DNA from: JASHVB01 sp963780805
Lineage (GTDB): Bacteria > Pseudomonadota > Alphaproteobacteria > Acetobacterales > Acetobacteraceae
Reading direction: 5' to 3'
Assembly (NCBI GenBank): GCA_963780805.1
Contig: CAWADP010000021.1
Coordinates: forward strand, 76,389 to 140,388
DNA length: 64,000 nt
The notes under the pieces are model-generated. The model made no database searches and was not told where the DNA came from. It saw nothing but the letters and a program-made list of their open reading frames with translations. Shown piece after piece: positions 47,668 through 56,482 of the stretch. The position numbers were made by a program, and so were the translations under genes. How positions within the stretch are numbered: the stretch's first letter is position 1; every line of letters begins with the position of its first letter.

Positions 47668-48609
47668 CGCAAACCCATGCTGCTCCAGCACGGCCCGCAC
47701 CGCCGCCAGCTTGCGCCCATGCGTCGCCATGTCGAGGCCATCGATCGTCGCCGTTTGCCTCAGCGTGACGCCGTCCACCGCGGGTCCGCGGGCCACGAGT
47801 GCCTCGACGATCGTCCGGTCGGTCGCGGCATCCAGGCAGTCCAGCGCTGCCCGCCGCCAGTCCTCCCGCATCACCCCGAGCGCCGCGATCAGCGCATAGG
47901 CGCCCCAATGCGAGACACCTGCCATCACCAGATGATCCGCCGGCGTAACACAGGCAATCGCCGCGCCGAAGGGGACGTGCGCCGCGACCAGTCCGGGCGG
48001 CAGCGATCCCATGCCCAGCTCATTGCCACCGTCGGCAATGCCGATCGTCCGCCACGGTCCGGCCGAGAACACGGCGTCGAGGGGTGCGGTAAAGCTGCTG
48101 AGATCCTGGCCGCGCATATTGCGCGGACGGCCCTCGGCCGTGGTGCCGCAACGCTCGATCGCGATGGCCCAGGTGACGCCATGCCGGCGCCAGGTGGCGG
48201 TGACGTCGGCAGCAGGATCGGCAGTGAAACTGGCAGTGCAATCGGCGCGGTGGCCGCCGATCGCCGCAACGTCGAGCGGCACTGCGTCCAGCCCGGCGGC
48301 GTCCAGCGCCACCCGGCAGGCCGAGGCGCAGGGCGCATCGGTCAACAGCCGGCACGCCGCTCCGACTTGCGACAGAAAGCGCGCGAGCAGCGCCGCACCG
48401 GCGGGCCCGTCGGTTTCCGCCGCAGGGGGACGGCCGAGCGGCACGTAGAACCCGGTCAACAGTCCGACCCGCAATGCCGGCGAAGCAGCCAGGGCGGAGG
48501 CGGCGCCCCACAGCCCGCCTCGGCTGGCGGCGAACAGCGGGGCGGTGTGGCGGCCGACGTCCTGGTTGATCAGGGCCTCGATCCCATCGATCCGCGCCCG
48601 GGCCTGCAT
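47665..48609 (-). CDS. DUF4392 protein, D-glutamate cyclase C-terminal-type
   Basis: 314 residues with the DUF4392 pattern: G-L-L-T-G-F-Y-V-P, A-E-T-D-G-P-A-G-A, A-I-E-R-C-G, G-I-A-D-G-G-N-E-L-G-M-G and V-S-H-W-G-A-Y-A-L. In the vertebrate enzyme DGLUCY this domain is fused to a DUF1445 domain and the protein turns D-glutamate into 5-oxo-D-proline. Here the DUF1445 gene ends 9 bp upstream on the same strand, so the two genes match the two halves. Breakdown of D-glutamate from the cell wall is the likely role, by family. Confidence 0.8.
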   Translation of the reverse strand: MQARARIDGIEALINQDVGRHTAPLFAASRGGLWGAASALAASPALRVGLLTGFYVPLGRPPAAETDGPAGAALLARFLSQVGAACRLLTDAPCASACRVALDAAGLDAVPLDVAAIGGHRADCTASFTADPAADVTATWRRHGVTWAIAIERCGTTAEGRPRNMRGQDLSSFTAPLDAVFSAGPWRTIGIADGGNELGMGSLPPGLVAAHVPFGAAIACVTPADHLVMAGVSHWGAYALIAALGVMREDWRRAALDCLDAATDRTIVEALVARGPAVDGVTLRQTATIDGLDMATHGRKLAAVRAVLEQHGFA

Positions 48610-48618
48610 CCGTGCGGG

Positions 48619-49419
48619 TCAGAACGCCGCGAGCGACGTGTTCCGCAGGTCGGTGATCAGCATCGCGCCAGGCGCGTGGGTGATGCAGAACTCCGGCTTC
48701 GCCTGCGCGATCACCGCCTGGGGCGTCACGCCGCAGGCCCAGAACACCGGCAGCTCGTCGTCATGCATCGGCACCGCGTCGCCGTAGTCCGGCTTGCCGA
48801 GATCGGCGATGCCGATCGCCTGCGGCAGCCCGATATGCACCGGCGCGCCGTGCACCGAGGGGAAACGCGACGTGACCTGCACTGCGCGGATCGCATCCGC
48901 CGGCTTCATCGGCCGCATCGAGACCACCATCGGGCCATGGAACACGCCCGCCGGCGTGCACGCGATGTTGGTGCGGTACATCGGCACGTTGCTGTTGCAG
49001 GTGATGTGGCGGACCTCGATGCCGGCTTCGGTCAGCGCCTCCTCGAAGGAGAACGAGCAGCCGATGGCGAAACTCACAAGGTCGTCGCGCCAGACCTCCA
49101 ACAGGTCGGTGGGTTCGGCAACCAACTCGCCGCGGTGCCAGACGCGATAGCGCGGCAGGTCAGTGCGGATGTCGAGATTCGCGCCGAGCGTGGGAAAGCC
49201 GGTGGCGCCTGGCTCCGATACCGCGAGCACGGGGCAGGGCCGCGGATTGGCGCGGGCGAAGCGCAGGAAGTCGAACGCATGGGCCTTCGGCAGGATCGCC
49301 AGGTTGGCCTGCACGTTGCCGGGCGCGAGTCCAGACGTCGGCCCGGTAAGGCCGCCACCGCGGATGCGCAGCCGCTCGCGTTCACCCGCGTTGCCGTGCC
49401 TGTCGAACGAACCGTCCAT
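48619..49419 (-). CDS. DUF1445/YcsI-family hydro-lyase-like protein, D-glutamate cyclase N-terminal-type
   Basis: 266 residues; ATG at 49419 begins M-D-G-S-F-D-R. DUF1445 motifs are Q-A-N-L-A-I-L-P, F-L-R-F-A-R-A-N-P-R-P-C-P, S-F-S-F-E-E-A-L, Y-R-T-N-I-A-C, M-V-V-S-M-R-P and F-W-A-C-G-V-T-P-Q. Such proteins are often named putative hydro-lyase or LamB-associated. Next to DUF4392 they probably form the two-part D-glutamate cyclase. No racemase or oxoprolinase is adjacent. Confidence 0.8.
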   Translation of the reverse strand: MDGSFDRHGNAGERERLRIRGGGLTGPTSGLAPGNVQANLAILPKAHAFDFLRFARANPRPCPVLAVSEPGATGFPTLGANLDIRTDLPRYRVWHRGELVAEPTDLLEVWRDDLVSFAIGCSFSFEEALTEAGIEVRHITCNSNVPMYRTNIACTPAGVFHGPMVVSMRPMKPADAIRAVQVTSRFPSVHGAPVHIGLPQAIGIADLGKPDYGDAVPMHDDELPVFWACGVTPQAVIAQAKPEFCITHAPGAMLITDLRNTSLAAF

Positions 49420-49587
49420 AGCAGCCTCCGGTATCGTCAGCTTCCGCCGTTTCGTTACTCCCGGTCTTTCGTCATCGCCGCATATGCGGGGATGACGAAA
49501 GCGGTGGGGCAAAGGTGTCATCCCGGCGGATGCGAGGCAACTATCGCTGCCCGCCGCTTCGCCGCCAGTGCGCTGAGTCTGACGATC

Positions 49588-49664
49588 GATGCCCGACCTG
49601 GCTGATGCCCGACGTGGCTGATGCCCGACTGGCTGATGCCCGACTGGCTGATGCCCGACTGGGT
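49588..49664. repeat. 15-bp tandem repeat, five copies
   Basis: The unit is GATGCCCGACTGGCT; the first two copies have small variations (CCTGGCT, CGTGGCT). It abuts a REP-like palindrome, as at 2.7 kb. Confidence 0.9.
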
Positions 49665-49749
49665 GTGTCATTGCCAGCGCAGCGAAGCAATCTCCCGCAA
49701 ATGACGCACTGTTCTCCAGAAGATTGCTTTGCTGCCCTCGCAATGACAG
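49665..49749. repeat. REP-like palindrome, copy 3
   Basis: GTGTCATTGCCAGCGCAGCG and AAGCAATCTCCC face AGATTGCTTTGC and CTCGCAATGAC. The loop is longer and less paired than in copy 1. Confidence 0.8.
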
Positions 49750-49837
49750 ACTCGCCGGCAGCCTCAAAGCGGCAGGATCACAACATTACGCTGCGGGGAG
49801 GCCGCGCCAAAGTCGCGACCGGGAGGAAGCCAAGCCA

Positions 49838-50260
49838 ATGCTGCGCGGACTGGACCCGCTGTTAACCCCGGACCTGCTGTTCGCCCTGGCGAGCGCCGGC
49901 CATGGCGACCGCATCGCCATTGTGGATGCGAACTTTCCCGCCGTCAGCATGGCGCGGCGGCTGGTGCCGTTGCATGGTGCGAGCGCTACGGCCGCCCTGG
50001 TCGCGGTGCTGTCGGTGCTGCCGGTGGATGACTTCGAGCCCGATCCCGTCGTGGTGATGGCGGTGGTGGACGATCCCGCACCGACGCCAGAGGCGGTGGC
50101 GGACTTCACGCGCGTGCTGGCCGCCGCCGGCCTGCCCCCACCCACGCGCCTGCCGCGCCACGACTTCTATCGTGCTGCGCGCGAGGCCTTCGCCGTGGTT
50201 CACACAGGCGAGCGCCGTCTCTATGGCAACATCATGCTCACCAAGGGCGTGGTGACGTGA
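49838..50260 (+). CDS. fucU: RbsD/FucU-family sugar mutarotase
   Basis: 140 residues. M-L-R-G-L-D-P-L-L-T-P-D-L-L and G-H-G-D-R-I-A-I-V-D-A-N-F-P-A show the RbsD/FucU fold with its catalytic His. The C-terminus (R-R-L-Y-G-N-I-M-L-T-K-G-V) has the Tyr-x-Asn of FucU, so L-fucose mutarotase is favoured over ribose pyranase. GGGAGGAAG precedes the ATG. Its stop overlaps the next gene (GTGA), tying it to a lactonase-like amidohydrolase in a short fucose-type pathway. Confidence 0.8.
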   Translation: MLRGLDPLLTPDLLFALASAGHGDRIAIVDANFPAVSMARRLVPLHGASATAALVAVLSVLPVDDFEPDPVVVMAVVDDPAPTPEAVADFTRVLAAAGLPPPTRLPRHDFYRAAREAFAVVHTGERRLYGNIMLTKGVVT

Positions 50261-51078
50261 CGCGCGTCGATGCCCATCACCACGTCTGGCGGGTGGATCG
50301 CGGCGACTACGGTTGGCTGACGCCCGACCTGCCGATCCATCGCGACTACGGTCTCGACGACCTGCGCCCCCTTTTGGGAGACATCACTGCAACCGTGCTG
50401 GTGCAGGCGGCGCCGACCGATGCGGAAACACAGTACCTGCTGGAGGTGGCACGCGCGTCGGGTGGGTTGGTGCGCGGCGTGGTCGGCTGGACGGATCTCT
50501 CCGCGGCGGAGGCGCCCCTGCAAGTCGCCCGCCTGGCGCGCGACCCGTTGCTGAAGGGTTTGCGTCCGATGCTGCAGGACATTCCCGATACCGCCTGGAT
50601 TCTGCGCCCCGAAGTACAGCCGGGCCTGTTTGAAATGGCCGCGCGCGGGCTGGTGTTCGACGCTCTGATCCAGCCCCGCCATCTGCCGGTCGTGCTGGAG
50701 CTGGCGCGCTGGCATCCCACGCTGCGCATCATCATCGACCATGCCGCCAAGCCGGACATCGCCGGCGGTGGCTTCCGGGAGTGGGCGGCGGATATCGCCC
50801 GCGCGGCACGCGAGACGTCCGCACTGTGCAAGCTGTCGGGTCTGGCGACGGAAGCCGCGCCGGATTGGCACGTGCAGGATCTGCAACCCTACGTCGCCCA
50901 TCTGCTCGATGTCTTTGGTCCGCACCGGCTGTCGTGGGGCAGCGACTGGCCGGTGGTGAACCTGGCCGGCGGCTATGCGCGCTGGCGCGACGCCACGCTG
51001 GAACTGCTGCGCGATCTGCCGGACGCCGGGCGCGACGCAGTGTTGGGTGGAACAGCCGCGGCAGTTTATGAACTTTAG
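50257..51078 (+). CDS. Amidohydrolase, L-fuconolactonase-like
   Basis: 273 residues, TIM-barrel metal-dependent hydrolase of the amidohydrolase_2 family. V-D-A-H-H-H-V-W near the N-terminus is the metal site; V-Q-A-A-P-T, I-I-D-H-A-A-K-P, and W-G-S-D-W-P-V with the catalytic Asp follow. Translation starts at GTG overlapping the fucU stop. With the mutarotase, this suggests hydrolysis of L-fucono-lactone or another sugar lactone, but the dehydrogenase and dehydratase of the pathway are not here. Confidence 0.8.
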   Translation: MTRVDAHHHVWRVDRGDYGWLTPDLPIHRDYGLDDLRPLLGDITATVLVQAAPTDAETQYLLEVARASGGLVRGVVGWTDLSAAEAPLQVARLARDPLLKGLRPMLQDIPDTAWILRPEVQPGLFEMAARGLVFDALIQPRHLPVVLELARWHPTLRIIIDHAAKPDIAGGGFREWAADIARAARETSALCKLSGLATEAAPDWHVQDLQPYVAHLLDVFGPHRLSWGSDWPVVNLAGGYARWRDATLELLRDLPDAGRDAVLGGTAAAVYEL

Positions 51079-51109
51079 AGCCGGCCTTAGAGTCGGCCCC
51101 CTGTTGGTC

Positions 51110-51243
51110 CCCCCGTCATTGCGAGGAGCGAGGCGACGAAGCAATCTCCCGGAGAGGCGCACGAGCGTCCGAGCGCTGCTCGAGGGAGATTGCTTCCCCG
51201 GGTCAAGCCCGAGGACCGTTTTACTCTTCGCAATGACGGGGAC
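51110..51243. repeat. REP-like palindrome, copy 4 (longest)
   Basis: CCCCGTCATTGCGAGGAGCG and GAAGCAATCTCCC face GGGAGATTGCTTCCC and CTTCGCAATGACGGGG. It sits between the amidohydrolase and the acyl-CoA dehydrogenase. Confidence 0.85.
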
Positions 51244-51275
51244 GGGCCGATACGCGACGTGGAGGAGCAGGCAGG

Positions 51276-52433
51276 ATGCGCACGCTTGATGAGGCGGAAG
51301 AAGCCCAGCTTCTGGACTCGATCGACCGCTGGGTGGACCGCGAGCTGAAGCCGATCGTCAAGGAATACGACCACGCCGACCGCTATCCCACGCACATCGT
51401 CGAACAAATGAAGGAGCTCGGATTGTTCGGCGCGACGATCGGCGCGGAGTACGGCGGCCTCGGCCTGCCGGCACGCACCTATGCGTTGATCGTCATGCGC
51501 ATCGCCGCGATCTGGATGGCGGTGACCGGCATCTTCAACTCGCACCTGATGCTGGCGTTGGCGGTGGAGAAATTCGGCACACCCGCGCAGAAGCGGGACT
51601 GGCTGCCGCGCTTCGCCAGCGGCGAGGTGCGCGGCGGCCTCGCGCTGACCGAGCCGGATGCCGGCACCGACCTGCAGGCAATCCGCACCACCGCGCGGCG
51701 CGACGGCGACCACTACGTGATAAACGGGACGAAAACCTGGATCTCCAACGGGATCGAGGGGAACTGCGTCGCCCTGTTGGTCAAGACCGACCCGCACGCC
51801 CAGCCTCGTCACCGCGGCATGAGTCTGTTCATCGCACCCAAGCAACACGGATTCCGTGTCGGCCGCAAGCTGGAGAAGCTCGGTTACCACTGCATCGATT
51901 CCGGCGAGCTGATCTTCGAAGATTATCGCATCCCGGCCGATCACCTGATCGGCGGCGTCGAGGGCCAGGGCTTCTACCAGGCCACCGGTGGCCTGGAACT
52001 GGGCCGCATCAATGTCGCCGCCCGCGGGGTGGGCATCGCCGAGGGCGCTTTGCATCTTGCCGCGGAATACGCGCAAATTCGGAAAACCTTCGGCAAGCCG
52101 ATCGCGGAGCACCAGGCGATCCAGTTGAAGCTGGGCGAGATGGCGACACGCGCCCGTGCCGCACGGCTGCTGACGCTGGACGCCGCCGCCGCCTTCGATC
52201 GCGGCGAGCGCTGCGACATGGAAGCCGGGATGGCGAAGTACTTCGCCTCCGAAGCCGCGCTGGAGAATGCCACCGAGTCCATGCGCATCCACGGCGCCTA
52301 CGGCTACTCCACCGAGTTCGACATCGAACGGTTGTTCCGCGACGCCCCGCTGACCTGCATCGGCGAGGGCACCAACGAAATGCAGCGCATCATCATCGCA
52401 AGGCATTTCATCAAGCGGCATCCGACGGGATAA
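51276..52433 (+). CDS. Acyl-CoA dehydrogenase
   Basis: 385 residues, intact. It has the FAD-binding motif L-A-L-T-E-P-D-A-G-T-D, the pattern N-G-T-K-T-W-I-S-N-G, the helical-domain block R-K-T-F-G-K-P-I, G-A-Y-G-Y-S and the end I-G-E-G-T-N-E-M-Q-R-I-I-I-A-R. It oxidises an acyl-CoA thioester to the 2-enoyl-CoA and passes electrons to ETF. A ribosome site (GGAGGAG) lies upstream of the ATG. The chain length or branching of the substrate cannot be told. Confidence 0.93.
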   Translation: MRTLDEAEEAQLLDSIDRWVDRELKPIVKEYDHADRYPTHIVEQMKELGLFGATIGAEYGGLGLPARTYALIVMRIAAIWMAVTGIFNSHLMLALAVEKFGTPAQKRDWLPRFASGEVRGGLALTEPDAGTDLQAIRTTARRDGDHYVINGTKTWISNGIEGNCVALLVKTDPHAQPRHRGMSLFIAPKQHGFRVGRKLEKLGYHCIDSGELIFEDYRIPADHLIGGVEGQGFYQATGGLELGRINVAARGVGIAEGALHLAAEYAQIRKTFGKPIAEHQAIQLKLGEMATRARAARLLTLDAAAAFDRGERCDMEAGMAKYFASEAALENATESMRIHGAYGYSTEFDIERLFRDAPLTCIGEGTNEMQRIIIARHFIKRHPTG

Positions 52434-52742
52434 GCGCCAACCAGCGAAAAGAACGAGAGTCTGAACCGCAACGCCGCACGTCAAGGACAGACGTGAGGCA
52501 ATGGCAAAGATCGATCCCGCGACACCAACGAGGGTGAGCCTTTTTTCGCGGGTTGCTTTGAGGGGGCGGCGTTCCGACGTTGCTCGGCGGTGGCTCCAAC
52601 TGGCCGTTGGGCCGAACTGCCGCCGGGCGAAACTCCCGATTGACGCACGGACGTTATTCTGCTAACATACATCTGTTAGTGGCCCGGGCCGACCGCTCGC
52701 GCCCGGGCCGACCACTCGCGGCGGTTCATTTTTTCATGGAGC
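52434..52742. other. Intergenic region, likely promoter of the following small gene
   Basis: Contains GCTAACATACATCTGTTAGT, a small inverted repeat, near 52660 and a direct repeat of CGGGCCGACCGCTCGCG near 52685-52725. No gene is recognised. Confidence 0.5.
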
Positions 52743-53003
52743 ATGGATATGGGTGCGCAATTAGCGCCGGCCGATCAGCGGAATTTGCCTCAGACGATGG
52801 TCAGCGGAGGCGGGACGGGCCCGATCAACGTGACCGTACTCAAGGCGGCGGCGGGGGCGACGAGCGTCTACCAGTTTACCCAGGACTTCGTGTTCGAGTT
52901 CGGTTCGGGCATCTGCAGTTTCCGCCAGGGCGGAATTTACGGGCTCCACGCCCCGCTGAAGACGGCTCTTCTCGCGGTCTCGGCGCCTATGACCCAACTA
53001 TAG
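52743..53003 (+). CDS. Small hypothetical protein
   Basis: 86 residues beginning M-D-M-G-A-Q-L-A-P. The middle part, with G-G-G-T-G-P-I-N-V-T-V-L, Y-Q-F-T-Q-D-F-V-F-E-F-G-S-G-I and F-R-Q-G-G-I-Y, has the alternating pattern of beta strands. No signal peptide or known domain. Base composition resembles the neighbours. Unrecognised, but the frame is plausible. Confidence 0.4.
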   Translation: MDMGAQLAPADQRNLPQTMVSGGGTGPINVTVLKAAAGATSVYQFTQDFVFEFGSGICSFRQGGIYGLHAPLKTALLAVSAPMTQL

Positions 53004-53271
53004 CCGCCGGCGTGCGGCCGTCCGCACGCCAGTCGCGAGGTGCCATGCGCGCTGTCGGCGCCGGAGAGTTCGCGGGCGGCGACTTGCTGTCCACTCCAAC
53101 CGTCGGTCGGCTCGGCGCACTGTTGCTCACCACGGTGTCCAGCGCCGTCCTGCCGGCGGAGTTGCGCCGCAGCGCGGCCCAACGGGCACTGCCCCGAGGC
53201 GCCTTGCTGCTGGCGGCGGTGCGGTGCGGTTTGCCGCGGCAGGCCGGCGATCAGGAGCCACCGACGCCCAA

Positions 53272-54105
53272 TCAGAATCCGTACAGCCGCGCCGGATTGT
53301 CCACCAGAATGCGTTGCCGCACCGCGGCATCCGGCACCCACTGCATGAACTGGTCCAGCAGCCCGCCTGCCTCCGGCACCGGATCCATGCTCGGGTGCGG
53401 CCAATCGGTGCCCCACACGCAGCGTTCCGCTGCGGCCGCCGCCAGCGCGCGCACGTTGGGCGCCATGTCGGTCCACGGCGCTCCCGCCGACGAGGCACGA
53501 TACGACGACAGCTTGATCCACACGCGTCCGCCGCCCAGCAAGCGCAGCAGCGCCTGAAACTGCGAATGCCCGGTGCCCAGTTCAGCCATCACCCCGCCGC
53601 AGTGGTCGATCACCACCTCAACCGGCAGCATCGCCAGGATCGGTGCCAGCGCCTCCAGCTTGTCGCCCTCGGCGTAGACCTGAATGTGCCAGCCGAGCGG
53701 CGCGATCCGACGTGCCAGCGCCTGCAACAGGTCCTCCGGCGTGCCATTGCCGGAGACCATGTTGAACCGCACCCCGCGCACCCCGAGCTCGTGCATCCGC
53801 CGCAAGTCCGGATCGGTGAACCTCTCGTCGATCACCGCCACGGCGCGGGCCCGATGCAATCCAAACTGGCGCACGGCATCCAGCGTCACCTCGTTCCGCG
53901 TGCCATAGACGCTGGCCTGCACCACCACCATGCGGCCGATGCCAAGTGTTTCCGCCATCGCCAGATAGTCCGGCACCAGCGCCGCGGGCGGCGTGTAGGT
54001 GCGGCCCGCATCGAGCGGAAATCGGTCGTACGGGCCGAAGATATGGAAATGGCAGTCACAGGTCTGCTCTGGCGCCTTGTGTTGCGGCGGGCGCGTTACG
54101 GTCAT
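53272..54105 (-). CDS. Amidohydrolase, 2-pyrone-4,6-dicarboxylate-lactonase-like
   Basis: 277 residues. C-D-C-H-F-H-I-F-G-P near the N-terminus, then V-V-V-Q-A-S-V-Y-G-T, V-R-G-V-R-F-N, V-I-D-H-C-G-G and the C-terminal W-G-T-D-W-P-H-P place it in the LigI/amidohydrolase_2 group. LigI opens the lactone of PDC in lignin breakdown; other members act on muconolactones or sugar lactones. The PQQ dehydrogenase gene upstream ends over its start codon, so the pair could turn an aldose into a lactone and then an acid. Confidence 0.8.
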   Translation of the reverse strand: MTVTRPPQHKAPEQTCDCHFHIFGPYDRFPLDAGRTYTPPAALVPDYLAMAETLGIGRMVVVQASVYGTRNEVTLDAVRQFGLHRARAVAVIDERFTDPDLRRMHELGVRGVRFNMVSGNGTPEDLLQALARRIAPLGWHIQVYAEGDKLEALAPILAMLPVEVVIDHCGGVMAELGTGHSQFQALLRLLGGGRVWIKLSSYRASSAGAPWTDMAPNVRALAAAAAERCVWGTDWPHPSMDPVPEAGGLLDQFMQWVPDAAVRQRILVDNPARLYGF

Positions 54106-55457
54106 CGGTTTCCCCCGTGATAGCTCACGCGCCAGATTGTACCGTTGCCGTCCTCGCTGACCAGCAGCGAGCCGTCATGCGCCACCGCGACGCCGACCGG
54201 CCGGCCCCACACCGCCTCGTCGGACACCACGAAGCCGGTCAGGAAATCGGCGTAGGCTCCGGTGGGCCTGCCGTTCGAGAACAACAGCCGCACCACCTTG
54301 TAGCCGGTACGGTTGGCACGGTTCCACGAACCGTGCAGCGTCACGAAGGCCGCGCCGCGATAGGCCGGCGGGAACTGCGTCGCTTCATAGAACGTGATGC
54401 CGAGCGGCGCGGAGTGCGGTTGGATCAGCACGTCCGGCACGGTCACTTGCCCGGCCAGCCCCGGCGGTGCGCCATGCAGCCGCGGGTCCGGATGGTTGCC
54501 GATATAGAACCACGGCCACCCGTAGAACGCGCCCGGCCGTACCGAGGTCGCGTAGTCGGGCGGCAGGTTGTCGCCCAGGTCGTCCCGCTCGTTCACCGCG
54601 CACCACAGGGTGCCGTCCGCCGGATCGATTGCCTCGGCCGAGCAATTGCGCAGCCCCGCGGCGAGTACATGCTCTCCATGTCCATCCGGGTCGAACGCCA
54701 GCACGTCGGCGCGATCCTGCTCGTCTCCCCAGGCGGCGCCCAGACCGTGCGCTGCCTCCCAGGCGCGGGCCGCGGCGGGATCCTTGGCCGTCATCTCCGT
54801 CCCGATGTTGCTGGCCGAGCCGACCGAGACAAACATCTGCTGCCCGTCAGGCGAGAAGACGATATCGCGCGTCCAGTGTCCGCCATTGTCCGGCAGATGC
54901 GGCACCACGATCTGCGCCGGCCCGGCCGCGCGCAGCTCGCCGGAGCGGTAGGGGAAGCGCACCACGCGTGCGGTCTCCGCCACATAGACGAAGCGGGGAT
55001 CGGGGCCCGGTGGCCAGAACGCGATGCCGAACGGCTCCGACAGTCCCGCTGCAAAGACCGCCGTCTGCGTTGGCCGCGTCGCGCCGTCGGCGGTGCGGAA
55101 TACGCGGATGCGGCCGGCGCCGCTCTCGGCCAGGAACACGTCGCCGTTGGGGGCAACGCGCAGCGTGCGTGGACGATCGAGGCCGGAGGCGAACTCGTCC
55201 ACACCGAACCCCGGCGGAACGTGCAGCGTTGCCCCGGCGGGCCGCGACACCACCGAGGCCTCACGCGCCGACGACTGCGTTGTGTATGGCGGCGGCAAGG
55301 CTGTCGGCGTGATGTGGCGCACCACGCCCGGCGCGTCGCTGCGCCAGTCGCCATAGGCGGCCGTGCCGGTCAGCATCGGTTCAGCCAGCGCCACCGGCGC
55401 CGCCGCACTCAGGACAAGAAGTACAGACGTCAGATGTCGAATCATTCGCCTATGCAT
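54102..55457 (-). CDS. PQQ-dependent sorbosone/glucose dehydrogenase-like protein
   Basis: 451 residues with a signal peptide (S-V-L-L-V-L-S-A-A-A-P-V-A-L-A). A six-bladed propeller of the GDH/sorbosone dehydrogenase type is shown by G-L-D-R-P-R-T-L, P-F-G-I-A-F-W-P, H-W-T-R-D-I-V-F-S-P-D-G, G-L-R-N-C, F-Y-G-W-P-W-F-Y-I-G and H-G-S-W-N-R. These periplasmic enzymes oxidise sugar aldehydes or aldoses with PQQ. A second ATG (55445) is possible. Its 3' end overlaps the start of the downstream amidohydrolase by four bases. Confidence 0.85.
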   Translation of the reverse strand: MHRRMIRHLTSVLLVLSAAAPVALAEPMLTGTAAYGDWRSDAPGVVRHITPTALPPPYTTQSSAREASVVSRPAGATLHVPPGFGVDEFASGLDRPRTLRVAPNGDVFLAESGAGRIRVFRTADGATRPTQTAVFAAGLSEPFGIAFWPPGPDPRFVYVAETARVVRFPYRSGELRAAGPAQIVVPHLPDNGGHWTRDIVFSPDGQQMFVSVGSASNIGTEMTAKDPAAARAWEAAHGLGAAWGDEQDRADVLAFDPDGHGEHVLAAGLRNCSAEAIDPADGTLWCAVNERDDLGDNLPPDYATSVRPGAFYGWPWFYIGNHPDPRLHGAPPGLAGQVTVPDVLIQPHSAPLGITFYEATQFPPAYRGAAFVTLHGSWNRANRTGYKVVRLLFSNGRPTGAYADFLTGFVVSDEAVWGRPVGVAVAHDGSLLVSEDGNGTIWRVSYHGGNR

Positions 55458-55735
55458 GCACGCGGCCGGCCGGCGTGCGATTCACCAGCGCGTGACGGGA
55501 GAATTTATATCAATCCGCGGAAGATCGGAGGCTTGGTGCGATGGCGCGATGGCCTCTCCCGTTACGGCCGGGCTGTCTCGTCATGGCCGGGCTCCACCCG
55601 GCCACCAGCGCACGCAAGTGCCGGTGCGTTTGCGAAGCGAACGAGGTGAGGTGATTGACGATGAGCCTGAGGACACCAGTGCTGGATGGCCGTCAAGCCT
55701 GGCCATAAGGGGGATGGCCGGGGGGATGGCCGAGA

Positions 55736-56482
55736 TTACGCCTCGATGCGCGAGAATAGATAACTGCTGATGCCGAGCAGGATCATGGCCAGTGCTCCCA
55801 ACACGACGACATCCGTCACCATGTCGATGCCCAGGCTGCCGGTGAACGCCTGCCGCATCCCCGCGACGCCATAGCTGAGCGGGTTCAGCGCCACCACAAC
55901 TCGCAGCGGCGCAGGCAGGCCGGCCGTCGGAAACAGGGCGTTGGAAAAGAAGAACAACGGCATTACCAGGAAGTTCATAATGAGCTGAAAGCCCTGCATG
56001 TCACGCAGAACCGAGCCGATCGCGGTGCCGATAGCGGTGAACAACACGGCGATGAGGCTCATGAACACCAGTGCAACCGGCAGCAGCATAGGCTGGTGGA
56101 TGCGGAAGCCGGCGATGAGGCAGATCACCAACACGATCAGGCCCTGCAGCAGCGACACCGTGGCGCCTCCCAGCGTGCGTCCGAGCACGATGGCCAGCCG
56201 GGGCACCGGCGCCACGAGCGTCTCCTTCAGGAAACCGAACTGGCGGTCCCAGAGGATTTCGATGCCGCCGAACACCGCGGTGAAGATGATGCCCATGGTC
56301 ATGATGCCGGGGGCGACGAATTCGAGATAGTTGCCGTTGCCGGCGCGGGCGAACACCGGGCCGAAGCCGAAGCCCAGTGCCAGCAAAAACAGCACTGGCT
56401 GGCCGAGCGAGCCGATCATGCGGGATCGCGACCGCGAATACCGCTTGAGCTGGCGCAGCCACAGAATCCAGACCGCGCGCAT
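55736..56482 (-). CDS. ABC-2 type transporter permease
   Basis: 248 residues with six membrane helices. It looks like the NodJ/DrrB class: R-S-R-M-I-G-S-L-G-Q-P-V-L-F-L-L-A-L-G near the N-terminus, F-V-A-P-G-I-M-T-M-G, and F-L-V-M-P-L-F-F-F-S-N-A-L-F-P before the C-terminal helices. It starts at the stop of the ATPase gene (TGA-ATG). The exporter could move a drug, polysaccharide or lipid; sequence does not decide. Confidence 0.88.
   Translation of the reverse strand: MRAVWILWLRQLKRYSRSRSRMIGSLGQPVLFLLALGFGFGPVFARAGNGNYLEFVAPGIMTMGIIFTAVFGGIEILWDRQFGFLKETLVAPVPRLAIVLGRTLGGATVSLLQGLIVLVICLIAGFRIHQPMLLPVALVFMSLIAVLFTAIGTAIGSVLRDMQGFQLIMNFLVMPLFFFSNALFPTAGLPAPLRVVVALNPLSYGVAGMRQAFTGSLGIDMVTDVVVLGALAMILLGISSYLFSRIEA

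Noticed and set aside
47677..49605. Plus-strand frame of 642 codons
   Set aside because: Antisense to the two D-glutamate-cyclase-type genes; Arg/Gly/His-rich shadow without motifs.
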